From Pseudochrobactrum asaccharolyticum (lineage in GTDB: Bacteria > Pseudomonadota > Alphaproteobacteria > Rhizobiales > Rhizobiaceae): a DNA stretch of 64,000 nt. Shown in pieces: positions 62,780-64,000 of this stretch. The notes beneath the pieces were generated by a model. It made no database searches, was not told the origin of the DNA, and saw only the letters and a list, made by a program, of their open reading frames with translations. The stretch lies in contig NZ_QNRH01000004.1 of assembly GCF_003314995.1 (NCBI RefSeq), positions 372,001 through 436,000 on the forward strand. The letters are read 5' to 3'. The translations under genes and the position numbers were made by a program. How positions within the stretch are numbered: the stretch's first letter is position 1; every line of letters begins with the position of its first letter.

Positions 62780-63003
62780 ATTCGTTTTCAAATGTGATGG
62801 TTTTTCAACCGAGTATAATCGATTTACTTTCACTTGCCTTGCTTTGTCTCTTGCAGGGAGAGCCCGATTTTGACAAAAGATGGCGACCATGTCTGACAAT
62901 CCCCTGTCATCATAATCGGCTACAGCAGTTTTGTATCCGTTGCGCAGAGATACCATACCGGATTGCAGGCATAACTTTCGATAACGAATTTAGGACTGTT
63001 TAA

Positions 63004-63993
63004 ATGGCCAATTCTGCAGATCAGACCCCGCAGGGTCTCGACCGTATTCTGACACTTGAGCTGGTTCGCGTGACCGAGCGCGCCGCTGTGGCTGCTGCCC
63101 GTCTGCGTGGCCGCGGTGATGAAAAAGCTGCGGATCAGGTTGCTGTTGATGCAATGCGTAAAGAGCTGAACCGTCTGCCGATCTCCGGTACTGTTGTTAT
63201 CGGCGAAGGTGAACGCGACGAAGCGCCGATGCTCTATATCGGTGAAGAAGTTGGTACTCGTAACGGTCCTGAAGTTGACATCGCGCTCGACCCGCTGGAA
63301 GGCACCACCATCTGTGCCAAAAACCTGCCAAACTCTCTGGCTGTTGTTGCGATTGCTGAAAAAGGCAACCTGCTTTACGCACCAGATGTTTACATGCAGA
63401 AAATTGCTGTTGGTCCGGGCTACCCGCGCGGCGTTGTGGATATTGATGCTTCCGCCACTGAAAACCTCCACGCTCTGGCCAAAGCCAAAGGCGTTAAGGT
63501 CAATGAAATCACTGCCTGCATCATGGATCGTCCGCGTCACGCACGCCTGATCGAAGAAGTACGCGCAACCGGCGCTGCTATTCGTCTGATCGGTGATGGT
63601 GACGTTGCCGGTGTTATGCACACCACCAATCCTGATGAAACCGGCATCGATATTTATATCGGTATCGGCGGCGCACCTGAAGGCGTTCTCGCAGCTGCTG
63701 CTCTGCGCTGCATTGGCGGTCAGATGCAGGGTCGTCTGCAGTTCAATTCAGATGAACAGATCGCCCGCGCTCTGAAGATGGGCATTACAGACCCGAACAA
63801 GGTCTACCTGATGGAAGAAATGGCGAAAGGTGACGTTCTGTTTGCAGCCACCGGTGTAACCGATGGTAACATGCTCTCCGGCGTTAAATTTGCCCGCGAC
63901 TACATCCAGACCCACACCATCGTCATGCGTGCCCAGTCCCAGACTGTGCGTGAGATTAAGGCGCGTCATCAGGACCTGTCCAAGTTCTCGTAA
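63004..63993 (+). CDS. glpX: Class II fructose-1,6-bisphosphatase
   Basis: This 329-residue enzyme has the FBPase II metal motif DPLEGTT (near residue 96) with preceding GEGERDEAPML. The sugar-phosphate region ADGN-like TDGNMLSGVKF lies near the C-terminus. It dephosphorylates fructose 1,6-bisphosphate in gluconeogenesis. Rhizobiales typically carry glpX next to hom, with recJ after it; here an ABC-F gene sits between hom and glpX. ATG 63004 starts ANSADQTPQGLDR. The gene is complete, ending 7 bases before the window does. Confidence 0.95.
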   Translation: MANSADQTPQGLDRILTLELVRVTERAAVAAARLRGRGDEKAADQVAVDAMRKELNRLPISGTVVIGEGERDEAPMLYIGEEVGTRNGPEVDIALDPLEGTTICAKNLPNSLAVVAIAEKGNLLYAPDVYMQKIAVGPGYPRGVVDIDASATENLHALAKAKGVKVNEITACIMDRPRHARLIEEVRATGAAIRLIGDGDVAGVMHTTNPDETGIDIYIGIGGAPEGVLAAAALRCIGGQMQGRLQFNSDEQIARALKMGITDPNKVYLMEEMAKGDVLFAATGVTDGNMLSGVKFARDYIQTHTIVMRAQSQTVREIKARHQDLSKFS

Positions 63994-64000
63994 AAATCGC

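Noticed and set aside
62794-63003. 69-codon frame just before glpX
   Set aside because: Ends at the glpX start without a ribosome site of its own; probably the glpX leader.

Overview
The window looks like chromosome of an alphaproteobacterium of the order Hyphomicrobiales, most likely a Brucellaceae relative with moderate GC content. The clues are an Omp25/Omp31-type outer membrane protein, a fused secDF gene, an alaC-like aminotransferase - hom - (ABC-F) - glpX block, an entericidin-type lipoprotein, and short palindromic intergenic repeats of the rhizobial kind. The genus (for example Pseudochrobactrum or a neighbour) is a guess. No plasmid, IS element, CRISPR array or defence island was seen.

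Layout. 1-662: the last gene of a probable prophage or island (Lar-like zinc motif plus DUF551-like tail) ends beside the 3' end of tRNA-Lys(CTT), a typical integration site. 1187-5447: DedA-family membrane protein, TerC/CBS/CorC membrane protein behind a long structured leader, FMN reductase, and a 57-residue unknown. 5696-12961: sulfate importer genes sbp-cysT-cysW without an adjacent cysA, facing a complete spermidine/putrescine-type ABC operon. 13569-23589: BCAT-like aminotransferase, YbhN-type membrane protein, KefB/YbaL-type antiporter, secDF and a large MscS-family channel.

24393-32001 is a methylated-amine/betaine block: dimethylglycine/sarcosine dehydrogenase-like enzyme, a GbdR-like AraC/GlxA regulator, and a glycine betaine/choline ABC importer on the opposite strand, with an entericidin gene between. 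32382-32634 holds a chain of strong hairpins with no convincing gene, a candidate structured RNA. 32853-39820: EamA and TSUP transporters, TerB-like protein, an orphan periplasmic binding protein paired with a self-cleaving P1 peptidase, flavin reductase, a secreted alpha/beta hydrolase and a lipoprotein.

40089-46563 is a six-gene dipeptide-type ABC operon led by an M19 dipeptidase. 46937-54348: Omp25-like protein, RadC, then a vitamin B6 neighbourhood: YggS/PLPBP, a PdxR-like MocR regulator, a BenE-family transporter, and PdxY, the last two coupled by a one-base overlap. Methionine aminopeptidase follows. 54429-57863: SfsA, two identical tRNA-Glu(TTC), an M15 peptidase and a small lipoprotein. 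58062-63993: amino-acid synthesis (aminotransferase, homoserine dehydrogenase), a His-rich 20-residue leader peptide with an overlapping hairpin before an ABC-F ATPase, and glpX.

The observations most worth checking are the leader peptide before the ABC-F gene, the BenE-PdxY-PdxR-YggS cluster as a possible vitamin B6 uptake system, the structured intergenic RNA candidate at 32.4-32.6 kb, and several families of long palindromic repeats.
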